Positions 43,427 to 52,310 of a stretch of DNA of 64,000 nt are shown piece after piece. Each line of letters starts with the position of its first letter. Within the stretch, counting starts at the first letter, position 1. The notes beneath the pieces were generated by a model. The model was not told the DNA's origin, searched no databases, and worked only from the letters and a program-made list of their open reading frames with translations. Source of the DNA: Mesorhizobium sp. L-8-3 (GTDB lineage Bacteria; Pseudomonadota; Alphaproteobacteria; Rhizobiales; Rhizobiaceae); NCBI RefSeq assembly GCF_016756615.1, contig NZ_AP023262.1:4837501-4901500 (forward strand). The letters run 5' to 3'. The translations under genes were made by a program, and so were the position numbers.

Positions 43427-44671
43427 ATGAATGCGCCTGGCAAGGCTGCGGAGTTCTACGACGTCGAAGCGATCCGCCGCGACTTTCCGATCCTGTCGCG
43501 CGAGGTCTACGGCAAGCCGCTCGTCTATCTGGACAGCGGCGCCTCAGCGCAGAAGCCGCAGGCCGTGCTCGACGCGATCAGCCATGCCTACGGCCAGGAA
43601 TATGCGAACGTCCATCGCGGGCTGCATTTCCTGTCCAATGCGGCGACCGACGCCTATGAAAAGGCGCGCGAGACGGTGCGGCGCTTTCTCAACGCCGGAA
43701 GCACCGAGGAGATCGTCTTCACGTCGAACACCACCTCGGCGATCAACGCCGTCGCCTATGGCTGGGGCATGCCACGCCTTGGCGAGGGCGACGAGATCGT
43801 CATCTCGATCATGGAGCATCACTCCAACATCGTGCCTTGGCATTTCATCCGCGAGCGCCAGGGCGCCAAGCTGGTGTGGGTGCCGGTCGACGATCTCGGC
43901 GCCTTCCATATCGAGGAATTCGAGAAACGGCTGACGCCGAAGACCAGGCTGGTCGCCATAACCCACATGTCGAACGCATTGGGCACGGTGACGCCGATCA
44001 AGGAGATCTGCCGAATCGCGCATGAGCGCGGCATCCCGGTGCTGGTCGACGGCAGCCAGAGCGCCGTCCACATGCCGATCGACGTGCAGGATCTGGGCTG
44101 CGACTTCTTCGTCTTCACCGGCCACAAGGTCTACGGTCCGTCGGGCATCGGGGTGCTCTACGGCCGCCGCGACATGCTGGAAGCCATGCGCCCATTCCAC
44201 GGCGGCGGCGAGATGATCCTGGAGGTGACCGAGGACAACGTCACCTACAACGATCCGCCGCATCGCTTCGAGGCCGGCACGCCGCCGATCGTCCAGGCGA
44301 TCGGGCTCGGAGCCGCGCTCGACTATATGGAGACGGTCGGCCGCGAGCGCATCGCCGCGCACGAGGCGGACCTGAAGAACTATGCGCATGAGCGGCTGCG
44401 CGCGATCAATTCGCTGCGCATCTTCGGCGACGCGCCCGGCAAGGGCGCCATCGTCTCCTTCGAATTGCAGGGCATCCATGCCCATGACGTGTCGATGGTG
44501 ATCGACCGGGCCGGCGTGGCCGTGCGCGCCGGCACCCATTGCGCCCAGCCGCTGTTGAAACGCTTCGGCGTCACCTCCACATGCAGGGCATCGTTCGGCA
44601 TGTACAATACCAGGGCCGAAATCGACATCCTGGCCGAAGCGCTTGAGAAGGCGCGGAAATTCTTCGGGTGA
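43427..44671 (+). CDS. sufS: Cysteine desulfurase SufS (class II)
   Basis: A 414-residue PLP enzyme that supplies persulfide sulfur to SufBCD. The PLP lysine is K234 in FTGHKVYGPSGIG and the catalytic cysteine is C386 in TCRASFGMYNTRAEID, with the short loop of class II enzymes. YLDSGASAQKPQAVLDAI and NTTSAINAVAYGWG are the N-terminal family blocks. The ATG at 43427 is chosen; upstream frame is sufD. SufE or SufU, its usual partner, is not in this window. Confidence 0.96.
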   Translation: MNAPGKAAEFYDVEAIRRDFPILSREVYGKPLVYLDSGASAQKPQAVLDAISHAYGQEYANVHRGLHFLSNAATDAYEKARETVRRFLNAGSTEEIVFTSNTTSAINAVAYGWGMPRLGEGDEIVISIMEHHSNIVPWHFIRERQGAKLVWVPVDDLGAFHIEEFEKRLTPKTRLVAITHMSNALGTVTPIKEICRIAHERGIPVLVDGSQSAVHMPIDVQDLGCDFFVFTGHKVYGPSGIGVLYGRRDMLEAMRPFHGGGEMILEVTEDNVTYNDPPHRFEAGTPPIVQAIGLGAALDYMETVGRERIAAHEADLKNYAHERLRAINSLRIFGDAPGKGAIVSFELQGIHAHDVSMVIDRAGVAVRAGTHCAQPLLKRFGVTSTCRASFGMYNTRAEIDILAEALEKARKFFG

Positions 44672-45066
44672 GCATGATGGAAGACGCTGCTACAGAGACC
44701 ACGGCGACCGAGGCTCCAGCCAAGGGCGTATTCTCGGCATCGGCCATTCCCGCCGACGAACTGGCGCGGCTGACCGACGATATCGTCTCGGCGCTGAAGA
44801 CGGTCTACGATCCCGAGATCCCGGCCGACATCTACGAGCTCGGCCTCGTCTACAAGGTCGACATCGAGGATGACCGCACGGTCAGGATCGACATGACGCT
44901 GACGGCGCCCGGCTGCCCCGTGGCGGGCGAGATGCCTGGCTGGGTGCAGAATGCAGTGAGCGCCGTGGAAGGCGTGTCCGACGTCGAGGTCAATATGGTG
45001 TTCGACCCGCCCTGGACGCCGGATCGCATGTCGGAAGAGGCGCAGGTCGCCGTCGGATGGTATTGA
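44668..45066 (+). CDS. sufT: SUF system protein SufT (MIP18/DUF59)
   Basis: A 132-residue protein with a DUF59 domain, a Fe-S cluster maturation accessory. The core DPEIPADIYELGLVYKVDIE and TAPGCPVAGEMPGWVQNAV contain the conserved Asp, Glu and Cys; VNMVFDPPWTPDRMSEEA is the C-terminal signature. GTG 44668 overlaps the sufS stop in a GTGA, showing translational coupling; ATGs at 44674 and 44677 are alternatives. Confidence 0.94.
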   Translation: MSMMEDAATETTATEAPAKGVFSASAIPADELARLTDDIVSALKTVYDPEIPADIYELGLVYKVDIEDDRTVRIDMTLTAPGCPVAGEMPGWVQNAVSAVEGVSDVEVNMVFDPPWTPDRMSEEAQVAVGWY

Positions 45067-45278
45067 GAGTATCGACGGGCGGGTTGCATAGCGCCCGAAT
45101 CTTCACCATCTTATGGCTGCGGGCCTCAATCGCCGGCGCGGTCGATCCGGATCGCGTGGCTTTTCGGGCGAAGGGGCGCGGCGCGCAGTCGTGCGCTCCG
45201 ACAGTCGATATTGACCGTCGGTATTTTGGGTGAGACTGTTTCGGCGGGCCTTGAACCCGCGCGAGCGTGGAGAATGAG

Positions 45279-45668
45279 ATGGGACGTTTCGCCGTCATGA
45301 GCCTGACCGAAAGGGCTGCGGACCGGGTGCGCGAGATCGTGGCGGACCGCGACAACGCGCACGGCATCCGCGTCGGGGTCAAGAAGGGCGGCTGCGCCGG
45401 CATGGAATACACGATCGATCTCGTGACCGAGCCGAACCCGAAGGACGACCATATCGAGCGAGACGGCGTCCATGTCTATGTGGCGCCGGAGGCCGCACTT
45501 TTCCTGCTCGGCACCGAGATGGATTTCGAGACGACCACGCTGCGCACCGGCTTCACTTTCCGCAACCCGAACCAGAGCTCCGCTTGCGGCTGCGGCGAAT
45601 CGGTCGAGCTGAAGCCGGCGGACCTCAAGGCCCTCGCCGAGGCGCGGGCCGCTGCGACCGCCGCCTGA
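45279..45668 (+). CDS. sufA: A-type Fe-S carrier SufA (HesB/IscA family)
   Basis: A 129-residue A-type carrier that takes new clusters from SufBCD to apoproteins. The three cluster cysteines are C39 in KKGGCAGMEY and C103/C105 in SSACGCGESVEL. The ATG at 45279 has GGAG seven bases upstream; a GTG at 45267 is also in frame. The 212 bases between sufT and sufA contain TTGACC at 45211, so it may have its own promoter. Confidence 0.95.
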   Translation: MGRFAVMSLTERAADRVREIVADRDNAHGIRVGVKKGGCAGMEYTIDLVTEPNPKDDHIERDGVHVYVAPEAALFLLGTEMDFETTTLRTGFTFRNPNQSSACGCGESVELKPADLKALAEARAAATAA

Positions 45669-45675
45669 AGCGACC

Positions 45676-46167
45676 TCAGTCCACCCATAGTCCGCGCTGC
45701 CGGTGCCAATCGGCGATCGATTCCTCGGGATAGAGCTCGAAGGTCCGGTCGCCGTCGGCGATATCGGGCTCGACCCAGGACGCCTTGTACTTCAGCATAA
45801 GATGGACGCGTTCGGGCGCTTTCGGCAATTCGCTGTCGATCGCCGACGCGAACGGATGCACCAGCTCCGGCCACGTCGGATCGTAGAGCCAGAGTGCGGC
45901 CCCGCATTTCCGGCAGAAGTTGCGCTCGCCGGTCGAGACCTCGCAATGCGGCCGCTCATCGTCCTCGATCCGCGCCCGATACACGCCGAGGTGACGCTCT
46001 CCCTCGATCTTCAGCGTATCGGCATCGGCGCCGAGATTGATCGCGAATCCGCCGCCGCCCTGCTGCTTCCGGCAGATCGAGCAGTAGCAGAGCTGGTAGG
46101 GGACTGGGGTGTGGCTCTCCACGGAGAAGCGGACCGCCCCGCAGTGGCAGGATCCATTCAGCAGCAT
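45676..46167 (-). CDS. GFA/CENP-V family protein, copy 1
   Basis: A 163-residue protein of the glutathione-dependent formaldehyde-activating (GFA/CENP-V) fold. Zinc-binding motifs: NGSCHCGAVRF, CYCSICRK and NFCRKCGAALW. Members bind zinc and perhaps glutathione, but formaldehyde activity is shown for few; function unknown. Convergent with sufA with seven bases between the stops. A paralogue lies at 49741-50145; the two share only the zinc motifs. Confidence 0.92.
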   Translation of the reverse strand: MLLNGSCHCGAVRFSVESHTPVPYQLCYCSICRKQQGGGGFAINLGADADTLKIEGERHLGVYRARIEDDERPHCEVSTGERNFCRKCGAALWLYDPTWPELVHPFASAIDSELPKAPERVHLMLKYKASWVEPDIADGDRTFELYPEESIADWHRQRGLWVD

Positions 46168-46269
46168 CGGCGCTTTCCTCCAATGATGGCGCGATGCACA
46201 CTGCCACGTCTGAGTGTGGCGCGTCCATTTCGGGCACGCAGCGGGTGCTCATCTTGTCGACGTTTCGTG

Positions 46270-46298
46270 CTTTCCAAAATCGTTCCGATTTTGGAAAG
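46270..46298. repeat. Short palindromic element, copy B
   Basis: CTTTCCAAAATCG (46270-46282) / CGATTTTGGAAAG (46286-46298), loop TTC; a perfect 13-bp palindrome followed by ATGCG. Related to copy A at 18962-18985. The following bases contain a short direct duplication (GGACAATCAC at 46311-46320 and 46324-46333). Confidence 0.7.
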
Positions 46299-46347
46299 AT
46301 GCGCCGGCCAGGACAATCACCCCAGGACAATCACCGGATGAACCCCG

Positions 46348-46671
46348 ATGGACAATGACGCTTTGCTCGATCTCTTTTCCGGCCTGGGGCCGATCCAGAT
46401 CAGGAGAATGTTCGGAGGCAAGGGCATCTACCACAACGGCGTGATCATCGCTGTCGAGATCCGCGGCGAGCTGCGCCTGAAGGCGGATGGCGAAACCGAG
46501 CCGGATTTCATCGCAGCGGGCTGCACCCAGTGGACCTATACCGGCTCGCGGCACGGCAAGCTGGTCGCCATGCCTTATTGGAGCGTGCCCGACAGCGCGA
46601 TGGATGATCCCGACGAGATGAAACCCTGGGCGCGCAAGGCCTATGAGGCCGGGGTGAGGGCCGGGAAATAG
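46348..46671 (+). CDS. TfoX/Sxy N-terminal domain protein
   Basis: A 107-residue protein with the TfoX N-terminal domain alone: DLFSGLGPIQIRRMFGGKGIYHNGVIIAV and GKLVAMPYWSVPD (shown in parts). In gammaproteobacteria TfoX/Sxy co-activates competence genes; short rhizobial members lack the C-terminal domain and their role is unknown. The palindromic element lies 50 bases upstream. Confidence 0.9.
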   Translation: MDNDALLDLFSGLGPIQIRRMFGGKGIYHNGVIIAVEIRGELRLKADGETEPDFIAAGCTQWTYTGSRHGKLVAMPYWSVPDSAMDDPDEMKPWARKAYEAGVRAGK

Positions 46672-46722
46672 AGGTGCGCTGGCGCTTGCCTCGGAGCGTC
46701 GTGCAGGAATCGGCCGTGGCGG

Positions 46723-48228
46723 CTAAACCTTGGCCGCAACCTTCATGAAAGCCGGCACGTCGTCGCCGAAGCCGACGACCGTGTTGACGTCGTCATCGTC
46801 CCGGTGGCGGCGCGCACGATCGTCTCGACGATGTTCCGGCTTGCCCTTGCGGTCGGCATTGTCGGCGCGAATCGCGTCCTTGCGGACGCGGCGCTCCTCG
46901 ACCGCTTCATGCGGCACCACATCGGGCTGCTCGGCGGCGGAGCCGGCATGGGCACGCTTTTCGCCACGCGGTTTGCGCTCGACCTCGTCCTTGCGGCCAC
47001 TGCGGCGCGATGCGCCTCGGCCCCGGCGCGGGCCGTCGTCGTCGCTCTCGCTCACCACCAGGGTCGACAGATCGCCGTCGAGCCAGTCGATGTTCTTGCC
47101 GATCAGCCGTTCGATGGCGTCCAGATATTTGACGTCGGAGCGCGTGGCGATGGTGAACGACTTGCCGGAGCGCCCGGCGCGGCCGGTGCGGCCGATACGG
47201 TGGACATAGTCCTCGGCATGGATCGGCACGTCGAAATTGAAGACGTGGCTGACATCTGGAATGTCGAGTCCGCGCGCGGCGACATCGGAAGCGACGAGCA
47301 GCTTCAGCTTGCCGTCGCGAAAATTCGAAAGCATCGTCATGCGCGCGCGTTGATCCATGTCGCCATGCAGCGCGCCGGCATCGAAGTCGTACTTCACCAG
47401 CGACCGGAAGAGTTCGGAGACCTCGACCTTGCGGTTGCAGAAGATGATTGCGTTCTTGAGCCCGTCTTCCTCGGCGCGGATCAGGTTGCGCAGAACCTCG
47501 CGCTTGTCCCAGGGCTTGGGGCCCGATTTCACGAGGTGCTGGGTGATGTTGGTGGCGGTGGTCGCGGCTTTCGCCACTTCGACGCGGACCGGCGCGTGCA
47601 GAAACTGTTCGGTGAGCTTGGTGATCTCGGGCGGCATGGTCGCCGAGAAGAACAGCGTCTGGCGGGTGAAGGGGATGAGCTTGCAGATGCGCTCGATGTC
47701 GGGGATGAATCCCATATCAAGCATGCGGTCCGCCTCGTCGATGACAAGGATCTCGACCCCGGTGAGCAGCAGCTTGCCGCGCTCGAAATGGTCGAGCAGG
47801 CGGCCGGGCGTCGCGATCAGCACATCGGCGCCGCGCTCGAGCTTGCGGTCCTGTTCGTCGAAGGAAACGCCGCCGATCAGCAGCGCCATGTTGAGACGAT
47901 GGTTCTTGCCGTATTTGACGAAGTTCTCCTCGACCTGCGCGGCGAGTTCGCGCGTCGGCTCGAGGATCAGCGTACGCGGCATGCGCGCCCTTGCCCGGCC
48001 CTTTTCGAGGCGGGTCAGCATCGGCAGCACGAAGGACGCCGTCTTGCCCGTGCCGGTCTGGGCGATGCCCAGAACATCCTTGCCCTGCAGGGCATGCGGG
48101 ATGGCGCCAGCCTGGATCGGCGTCGGCTGCTGGTAGCCTGCGTCGGTGACGGCGGAAAGCACCTTCGGCGAAAGGCCGAGGCTTGCAAAGGTCAACGCTT
48201 CTTGCGCGGTCTGATCGTCTGAGGACAA
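46723..48228 (-). CDS. DEAD-box ATP-dependent RNA helicase
   Basis: A protein of about 501 residues with all DEAD-box motifs: the Q-motif region FASLGLSPKVLSAV, AQTGTGKT (motif I), PTRELA (Ia), IDEADRMLDMGF (II), FFSATM (III), LVASDVAARGLDIPDV (V) and HRIGRTGRAG (VI). The C-terminal 120 residues are rich in Arg, Asp and Glu (for example RGRGASRRSGRKDEVER) and end in VGFGDDVPAFMKVAAKV. RhlE-like, likely in RNA decay or ribosome assembly. The start is uncertain: a TTG at 48228 (LSSDDQTAQEAL) fits the family; a TTG at 48306 gives a longer, unconserved N terminus. Confidence 0.93.
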   Translation of the reverse strand: MSSDDQTAQEALTFASLGLSPKVLSAVTDAGYQQPTPIQAGAIPHALQGKDVLGIAQTGTGKTASFVLPMLTRLEKGRARARMPRTLILEPTRELAAQVEENFVKYGKNHRLNMALLIGGVSFDEQDRKLERGADVLIATPGRLLDHFERGKLLLTGVEILVIDEADRMLDMGFIPDIERICKLIPFTRQTLFFSATMPPEITKLTEQFLHAPVRVEVAKAATTATNITQHLVKSGPKPWDKREVLRNLIRAEEDGLKNAIIFCNRKVEVSELFRSLVKYDFDAGALHGDMDQRARMTMLSNFRDGKLKLLVASDVAARGLDIPDVSHVFNFDVPIHAEDYVHRIGRTGRAGRSGKSFTIATRSDVKYLDAIERLIGKNIDWLDGDLSTLVVSESDDDGPRRGRGASRRSGRKDEVERKPRGEKRAHAGSAAEQPDVVPHEAVEERRVRKDAIRADNADRKGKPEHRRDDRARRHRDDDDVNTVVGFGDDVPAFMKVAAKV

Positions 48229-48434
48229 GTGTCTGGTATCTTTGGCTGGTTGGGAGGGCCCGCCGGGGCCGTCTCCGCAAACGCTGCGCGTCTGCCTGTT
48301 GCGCAACGCGATACGGAGAAGTTAGCGATTTGTCAACACAACCTGAAGCAGGTGCGTCATCGGCGACCGCTTATACTTAATCCCGGCTTGCGGATTTTCA
48401 ATGACGCACGCTGCGCCCCGGGTGCGGCGAAAGG

Positions 48435-48759
48435 TCATGCCAGGATGCGGGCGTTGAACCACAAGGACAGCGGGAGGTGTGCCCACCGGTCCAGGCGGTC
48501 TTCTTTCACTGGATCGGGAATGGGCTCGCGCAATGCCGTGATCGCAAACCCGGCCGCCTCCAGCGCCGCCTGCAGGGGTTGAGACCACCAGGCAAACTGC
48601 ATGGCCAGGCCGCCATGTTCGTCCGCACCTTCGAAAGGTTCGCAGCCGAAATAGGTGCCGTCGAGCATGAACGGGCGTCCGGTTCAGGCCCGGCGAAACG
48701 GCCACGATCGTCAAAGGGAGACCAGCGAAAACCATGAGCGTGCCGTCCGGCTTCATCAC
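48435..48759 (-). pseudogene. Remnant of a SAM-dependent methyltransferase
   Basis: A C-terminal piece of a class I methyltransferase, apparently broken. In one frame it has MMKPDGTLMVFAGLPL (post-motif region) and in another a 77-residue frame from 48668 with MLDGTYFGCEPFEGADEHG and a Trp-rich ending RWAHLPLSLWFNARIL, typical of the family's C terminus. No N-terminal SAM-binding part is present. It lies between the helicase and NAD kinase genes. Confidence 0.5.
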
Positions 48760-48828
48760 ACGGCGGATCCCATCGTCACGCGGACACGCTCGTCTCGTCG
48801 ACGAAGCACGGATCGGTCGAAGCTGGCG

Positions 48829-49602
48829 TCAGTAGCGGAACTGCTCGGCGAGGATACGCTCGCTCCAGGAATGTCCGGCGTCGAAAAGCAGTGTCGCCGT
48901 GGCGTCGCGCGCTTCCGTCACCGTCACTTCGACGACGGATTTCACTTCGGTGTGGTCGGCAACCGCGTTCACCGGGCGCTTCTCCCCTTCCAGAATGTCG
49001 AAGCGAACGGTCGCCTTGTTCGGGAGCAGCGCGCCCCGCCAGCGGCGTGGCCGGAACGGGCTGACCGCGGTCAGCGCCAGCAGCGGCGCGTCGAGCGGCA
49101 GGATGGGGCCGTGCGCGGAGAGGTTATAGGCGGTGGACCCGGCTGGTGTCGCCACCATCACGCCGTCGCAGATCAGTTCCTCGAGCCGCACCTTGCCGTC
49201 GATCGCGATACGGACCTTCGCGGCCTGGTAGGATTGGCGGAAGAGCGACACCTCGTTGATGGCGAGTGCGGTGGCGGTGCGGCCGGCGGCATCCACCGTC
49301 TGCATCTCCAGCGGCCGGATGGTTTCGGCCACGGCCGCAGCGATACGCTCGCAGAGGCCATCTTCGCTGAATTCGTTCATCAGGAAGCCGATGGTCCCGC
49401 GATTCATGCCATAGACCTTCTTGCCCGAGCCCATGGTCTCACGCAGCGTCTGCAGCAGGAAGCCGTCGCCGCCGAGCGCGACGATCGTCTCGGCATCCTC
49501 CACACTCGCCTGGCCGTAGCGGCCGGCGAGCCGCTCGGCCGCCTCGTGTGCGTCGGGGGCATCGGAAGAGACGAAGGCGAAAATCGGCGCGGCTTTGTGC
49601 AT
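48829..49602 (-). CDS. nadK: NAD kinase
   Basis: A 257-residue ATP-dependent NAD kinase, the sole source of NADP. Motifs: ALGGDGFLLQTLRE (GGDG), YGMNRGTIGFLMNEF, TALAINEVSLFRQSY with the NE/D motif, and CDGVMVATPAGSTAYNLSAHGPI. The ATG at 49602 has GGGAGGAACG upstream; the frame is open further up but antisense to the GFA gene. Length is typical for the short alphaproteobacterial form. Confidence 0.96.
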   Translation of the reverse strand: MHKAAPIFAFVSSDAPDAHEAAERLAGRYGQASVEDAETIVALGGDGFLLQTLRETMGSGKKVYGMNRGTIGFLMNEFSEDGLCERIAAAVAETIRPLEMQTVDAAGRTATALAINEVSLFRQSYQAAKVRIAIDGKVRLEELICDGVMVATPAGSTAYNLSAHGPILPLDAPLLALTAVSPFRPRRWRGALLPNKATVRFDILEGEKRPVNAVADHTEVKSVVEVTVTEARDATATLLFDAGHSWSERILAEQFRY

Positions 49603-49740
49603 CGTTCCTCCCGGGCCCGGCGTGATCGGGCGTCTGCCGGGTAGCATGCGGGCGCTGTTCGTGCAAAGGCCGCGCTCTCGAAGAAACCGGATTGCGCTGC
49701 GGCCGTACGGGTCTAAAGTCGACCCCATGAGGTGAATATC

Positions 49741-50145
49741 ATGAAGATCGACGGTTCCTGCCATTGCGGCCGCATAAGCTACGAGGCCGAGATCGACCCT
49801 GACAAGGTGTCCATCTGCCACTGCACGGATTGCCAGCAGCTCTCCGGCACGGCTTTCCGGGTAAACGTGCCGGCGCCGGAAGCCGATTTCCACCTGAAAT
49901 CCGGCACGCCGAAGATCTATGTGAAGACCGCCGAAAGCGGCAGGAAGCGGGCGCAGGCCTTCTGCGGCGAGTGCGGCTCGGCGATCTACGCGACATCGGT
50001 GGGCGAGGGGCCGAAGATACTCGGGCTTCGCACCGGCACGATGCGCCAGCGTGCCGAACTCGTGCCGAAGCGCCAGATCTGGTGCCGCTCGGCCGTGGGG
50101 TGGCTGGCAGATATCCCTTCCATCGAGGCGATCGAACGCGACTGA
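49741..50145 (+). CDS. GFA/CENP-V family protein, copy 2
   Basis: A 134-residue GFA-family zinc protein with GSCHCGRISYEAE, ICHCTDCQQLSG and FCGECGSAIYA as metal motifs. It belongs to a different subgroup from copy 1 (45676-46167). Start ATG 49741 with GAGGTG seven bases before it. It ends 62 bases before tRNA-Thr. Confidence 0.92.
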   Translation: MKIDGSCHCGRISYEAEIDPDKVSICHCTDCQQLSGTAFRVNVPAPEADFHLKSGTPKIYVKTAESGRKRAQAFCGECGSAIYATSVGEGPKILGLRTGTMRQRAELVPKRQIWCRSAVGWLADIPSIEAIERD

Positions 50146-50206
50146 GCGGCGCGCGCCGCACAATTGACTTTACTGGCGCGACGGATGTGCTAACCGGTGC
50201 GCCGAT

Positions 50207-50277
<71 letters not shown>

Positions 50278-50282
<5 letters not shown>

Positions 50283-50616
50283 TTTCTTGATCTCACGCGA
50301 GTTCGCTGCGCTCACCGCTCCGATGGGGCGGCCTGGCCGGCCGACGGGCGGTCGCCCTTGCGAACCCTCCGGGTTCGATCCTTCGCCCCGCACCATTTCT
50401 TGATCTCACGCGAGTTCGCTACGCTCACCGTTCCGATGGGGCGGCCTGGCCGGCCGACGGGCGGTCGCCCTTGCGAACCCTCCGGGTTTGATCCTTCGCC
50501 CCGCACCATTTCTTGATCTCACGCGAGTTCGCTTCGCTCACCGCTCCGATGGGGCGGCCTGGCCGGCGGGCGGGCGGTCGCCCTTGCGAACCCTCCGGGT
50601 TCGATCCCGCTCGGAT
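50278..50616. repeat. Three tandem 113-bp repeats abutting tRNA-Thr
   Basis: Units at 50278-50390, 50391-50503 and 50504-50616, each starting CACCATTTCTTGATCTC. Units 1 and 2 differ at about three bases; unit 3 has a few changes (GCGGG for CCGAC) and its last 9 or so bases diverge. Each unit contains a hairpin GAACCC-TCC-GGGTTC and a GGTTCGATCC...CACCA tail that recalls the tRNA 3' end. Minus-strand frames through it (Gly/Arg/Pro-rich, repeated) are artefacts. This explains the 366 bases between tRNA and the IclR gene. Confidence 0.95.
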
Positions 50617-50648
50617 ATGGCGCACCGGAATTTCCAGAAGAACACGCG

Positions 50649-51395
50649 TCAGCTTCTGATCAGATTCTCGACCCGTTCGGCAGCCGCCAGCAGATGCCCT
50701 ACCAATGTGTCGAGATTGCCTTGCATACGGTAGAGCGGACCTGCCAGTGCAAGGCCGAAGCGGCGGTCGCCGCTGCGGATCGGAACGCCCAGGCCCATGA
50801 CGTCCGGTGTCGATTCCGACCGGTCCTCGCACCAGCCGCGCTCGATGGACCGGTCCAGATCTTCGGCGAGCTCTCCGGCGTTCATCTTGGTCGCAGGCTG
50901 GATGGGCGCATAGCTTAACGATCGCAGGATGTCTTCGCGTTCTTTCGTGTCGTAAGCCGTCAGGATGGCCTTGCCGCTCGACGTCGTGTGGATGGCGCGC
51001 CGCTCTCCGACCTTGGCGAAGTAGCGGATCGGGGCGGTCGACTCCACGACATCGACATACACGACGTCGAGTTGATCGCGCACCGACAATACAGCCGTCT
51101 CGCCGGTGACGGCGGCCAGAGCCGCAAGTTCGCCGTGGACGCGCTGGACCAACGGGTCGCCCTCCATCATCGAACGCGACAGGTCGAGCAGCCGTGCCGT
51201 CGGATAGTAGCCGCCCCTCGGCTTCGTTTCGTACAGGAAGCCCCTGGCCACCAGGGTCTCGATCACATTGAACGTGCTCGACTTGGGAATTCCCAGGGCC
51301 TTGGACAGGGCCGTCAGCGTGAGAGACGTCTTTTCTCGCGCGTAGACCTCGAACAGATCCAGCACCTTGTCGATTTGCCTTACCCTCAAAGGCAT
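50649..51395 (-). CDS. IclR-family transcriptional regulator
   Basis: A 248-residue regulator with an N-terminal winged helix (LTALSKALGIPKSSTFNVIETL) and a C-terminal IclR effector domain (about 75-245) containing YFAKVGERRAIHTTSSGKAILTA and LGVPIRSGDRRFGLALAGP. Such regulators bind small acids or similar metabolites. Divergent from the ABC transporter operon, with a perfect inverted repeat between, so it most likely controls that operon. Confidence 0.93.
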   Translation of the reverse strand: MPLRVRQIDKVLDLFEVYAREKTSLTLTALSKALGIPKSSTFNVIETLVARGFLYETKPRGGYYPTARLLDLSRSMMEGDPLVQRVHGELAALAAVTGETAVLSVRDQLDVVYVDVVESTAPIRYFAKVGERRAIHTTSSGKAILTAYDTKEREDILRSLSYAPIQPATKMNAGELAEDLDRSIERGWCEDRSESTPDVMGLGVPIRSGDRRFGLALAGPLYRMQGNLDTLVGHLLAAAERVENLIRS

Positions 51396-51430
51396 TCCTC
51401 CCAGGCTTGTGTATATCTTCCAAGCTTGGG

Positions 51431-51450
51431 TAGTTCATAACCGTGAACTA
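51431..51450. promoter_or_regulatory. Operator-like inverted repeat, IclR/ABC intergenic region
   Basis: TAGTTCA (51431-51437) / TGAACTA (51444-51450), 6-base spacer, perfect. It lies 36 bases from the IclR ATG and 105 from livG. A second palindrome CCAAGCTTGG (51419-51428) sits beside it. Confidence 0.6.
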
Positions 51451-51554
51451 AAATGCTTGCCAGTGAATTAGTTTGACTCGCTCACTTCCGGCCGCTACTC
51501 TTTCCGGCAATTGGACGCCAAGATCCGGCAGCGCAGGGCAAATGGGAGGATGCC

Positions 51555-52310
51555 ATGGGTGAGGACATCATCCTGTCGGCTAACGGCCTGTCGAAGGAAT
51601 TCAAGGGTTTCCTTGCCGTAGACGGCGTCAACCTGAAGGTTCGGCGCGGCACGATCCACGCCCTCATCGGTCCCAACGGCGCCGGCAAGACTACCTGCTT
51701 CAATCTGCTGACCAAGTTTCTGAGCCCGACCCGAGGAACCATCGTCTATAAGGGGCAGGACATAACCGCGCGCAAGCCGGCGGACATCGCGCGTCTCGGC
51801 CTGATCCGCTCCTTCCAGATATCGGCCGTGTTCCCGCATATGAGCGTGCTGGAAAACGTCCGGATAGCATTGCAGCGATCGAGAAACGATTCCTTTCATT
51901 TCTGGCGATCGGAGCGGGCGCTGAACGGTATGAACGGCCGGGCCCGTGAACTGGTCGATGCCGTGGGCCTTGCCGAATTCGAGGATATCGCGGCCGGCGA
52001 ATTGTCCTACGGTCGCAAGCGCGCGCTCGAAATTGCCACCACGCTGGCGCTCGACCCCGAAATGATGCTGCTCGATGAGCCCATGGCCGGCATGACCGCC
52101 GAGGACGTCGACCGCATCAGTCAACTCATCCGCAGGGTCTCGAAGGACCGCACAGTCCTGATGGTGGAGCACAATCTTTCTGTCGTCTCGACCCTGTCCG
52201 ACTACATCACGGTGCTCGCCCGCGGCAAGGTGCTCGCCGAAGGCGACTATCCCACGGTATCGAAGGATCCGCGCGTGCTCGAAGCCTATATCGGAGTCGG
52301 ACATGCTTGA
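51555..52310 (+). CDS. Branched-chain-amino-acid-type ABC transporter ATPase (LivG-like)
   Basis: A 251-residue ABC ATPase of the LivG class. Walker A GPNGAGKTT, signature ELSYGRKRALEIATTL (in place of LSGGQ the sequence has LSYGR, usual in LivG), Walker B MLLDEPMAGM, H-loop VEHNLSVV. It energises uptake of a hydrophobic or amide-like compound with LivF, LivH, LivM and the binding protein. Overlaps livF by 8 bases. Substrate unknown. Confidence 0.92.
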   Translation: MGEDIILSANGLSKEFKGFLAVDGVNLKVRRGTIHALIGPNGAGKTTCFNLLTKFLSPTRGTIVYKGQDITARKPADIARLGLIRSFQISAVFPHMSVLENVRIALQRSRNDSFHFWRSERALNGMNGRARELVDAVGLAEFEDIAAGELSYGRKRALEIATTLALDPEMMLLDEPMAGMTAEDVDRISQLIRRVSKDRTVLMVEHNLSVVSTLSDYITVLARGKVLAEGDYPTVSKDPRVLEAYIGVGHA

